DNA from: Streptococcus parasanguinis ATCC 15912
Lineage (GTDB): Bacteria; Bacillota; Bacilli; Lactobacillales; Streptococcaceae
DNA: 64,000 nucleotides
Reading direction: 5' to 3'
Assembly (NCBI RefSeq): GCF_000164675.2
Contig: NC_015678.1
Coordinates: 496,001 to 560,000, forward strand
Shown in pieces: positions 63,382 through 64,000 of the stretch (position 1 is its first letter; each line of letters opens with the position of its first letter). Under the pieces are notes generated by a model, which worked only from the letters and a program-made list of their open reading frames with translations, was not told where the DNA came from and searched no databases. The translations under genes were made by a program, and so were the position numbers.

Positions 63382-64000
63382 TTAAACTTTTGTTATTGCT
63401 GTTTCTACAATTGTTCCATCATCAATTATCAACAATTCTACAAAAGAAATCGCTAAATAATTTATATCTAAATCATATCTTTTTTCAAGTTTATTAGTAT
63501 AATCTATATTCTCCTTAAAAATAATATTTTTTTCTTTATCATATATATAAACACTAATTATAGCGCTATTAGAATATCCATTTAATAAGCAATCAATGGT
63601 TAATGTCGATTTATTAGAATTTTGACTATTTCCTAATACAGTATTAAAATCATATACATGTAGTTTAGGAGTACTATAAATAATGCTCTCCGAAATATTG
63701 TCTAAGATTGAATCTACCGTTGAATCTAGCATCACATTATTGTTTTGTTTTTCTTCTTCAATAGAGCATACCTTTATTTTAAGTTCATTTTCCTCCAAAC
63801 ATAGTAAATTTGTAATTTCAAACTCTATAGACTGTTCAAGTCCCTTTGAAAATCCAACAAAGACCCCATTCATCCAAATATACACGGGAAGATTTAAGCT
63901 TTTCATTTTCAAGAAAATATTTTTAGTAATTAATTTATCTTCACCTTTAAAATGATTAAATAAAGTTAACAATGTAGATTCGACATCACCATTTTTTTCA
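63382..64000 (-). CDS. GH2 beta-galactosidase-like N-terminal fragment (5' end outside window)
   Basis: Open from the window edge to 63382 (205 visible residues). VYIWMNGVFVGFSKG, EFEITNLL and ENELKIKV match the sugar-binding jelly-roll of LacZ-type enzymes; STPKLHVYDFNTV matches the start of the following immunoglobulin-like domain. The stop comes before the TIM barrel, and the usual D-Q-D-M-W-R stretch between these domains is not recognisable. So no catalytic residues are encoded: a truncated gene or a non-catalytic binder. Confidence 0.6.
   Translation of the reverse strand, partial: EKNGDVESTLLTLFNHFKGEDKLITKNIFLKMKSLNLPVYIWMNGVFVGFSKGLEQSIEFEITNLLCLEENELKIKVCSIEEEKQNNNVMLDSTVDSILDNISESIIYSTPKLHVYDFNTVLGNSQNSNKSTLTIDCLLNGYSNSAIISVYIYDKEKNIIFKENIDYTNKLEKRYDLDINYLAISFVELLIIDDGTIVETAITKV

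Noticed and set aside
1..64000. CRISPR arrays, rRNA or tRNA genes
   Set aside because: No regularly spaced repeats of the right size and no tRNA cloverleaf or rRNA sequence recognised; the 22-bp iterons have spacers too short for CRISPR.

Overview
The window is a piece of a low-GC Gram-positive chromosome, almost certainly an oral Streptococcus of the Mitis/Sanguinis group (S. parasanguinis-like; species not provable from this sequence). Support comes from the block 4-OT / tdk / prfA / prmC / tsaC / glyA, the guaA-GntR pair, ylxM-ffh, an acoA-acoB-acoC-lpd-lplA operon whose lipoyl domain sits on E3, XerS with a dif-SL type site, satD, topA-dprA, and typical streptococcal promoters and ribosome binding sites.

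Layout. 1-21 kb: mostly plus-strand housekeeping genes: the end of ilvD, the tdk-prfA-prmC-tsaC-glyA operon, a secreted DUF1002 protein behind a CiaR-type promoter with a long leader hairpin, guaA (minus) behind three tandem terminator hairpins, a GntR regulator, a compact five-gene biosynthetic cluster (glycosyltransferase, OleD-like reductase, metallo-beta-lactamase-fold hydrolase, adenylate-forming enzyme, ketoacyl synthase III), ylxM-ffh and two alpha/beta hydrolases. 21.3-22.4 kb: dif and xerS. Gene orientation flips here from plus to minus, so this is the replication terminus. 22.6-54.3 kb: almost all genes are on the minus strand: a bacteriocin-type ABC pair, the 2-oxoacid dehydrogenase operon, an esterase/esterase/ATP-grasp trio, trmFO, satD with a frameshifted DUF3307 gene, topA, dprA, a ROK kinase, rnhB, rbgA, an ATP-cone protein, asd-dapA, lemA-DUF3137, a 150-nt noncoding RNA, a heterodimeric ABC exporter and three tandem paralogous lipoproteins.

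54.47 kb to the window edge: the left end of an AT-rich integrated element inserted at the 3' end of rplL (the remnant, a 15-bp att core and the rplL terminator are visible). It carries an integrase with DUF3173 partner, a primase-helicase, an origin-like region with three 22-bp iterons, a winged-helix Rep-like protein, and a cargo block: a zinc-ribbon protein, a one-TM protein, a PIN-domain nuclease, a large HTH protein and a truncated GH2 beta-galactosidase-like protein running off the edge. No relaxase or type IV secretion gene is in view.

The most promising undescribed material is (1) the PIN/HTH cargo module, where both genes carry the same GGGA-N8-TCCC palindrome about 60 nt upstream of their start codons; (2) the OleA/C/D-like five-gene cluster with a lactonase-fold enzyme and a glycosyltransferase; (3) the satD promoter, whose -35 and -10 are built from copies of one 14-bp operator, with a frameshift in the next gene; and (4) the CiaR-type promoter and mutually exclusive leader hairpins of the DUF1002 gene. 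Coordinates and motifs were read by eye; family names rest on motif recognition and memory, not on searches.
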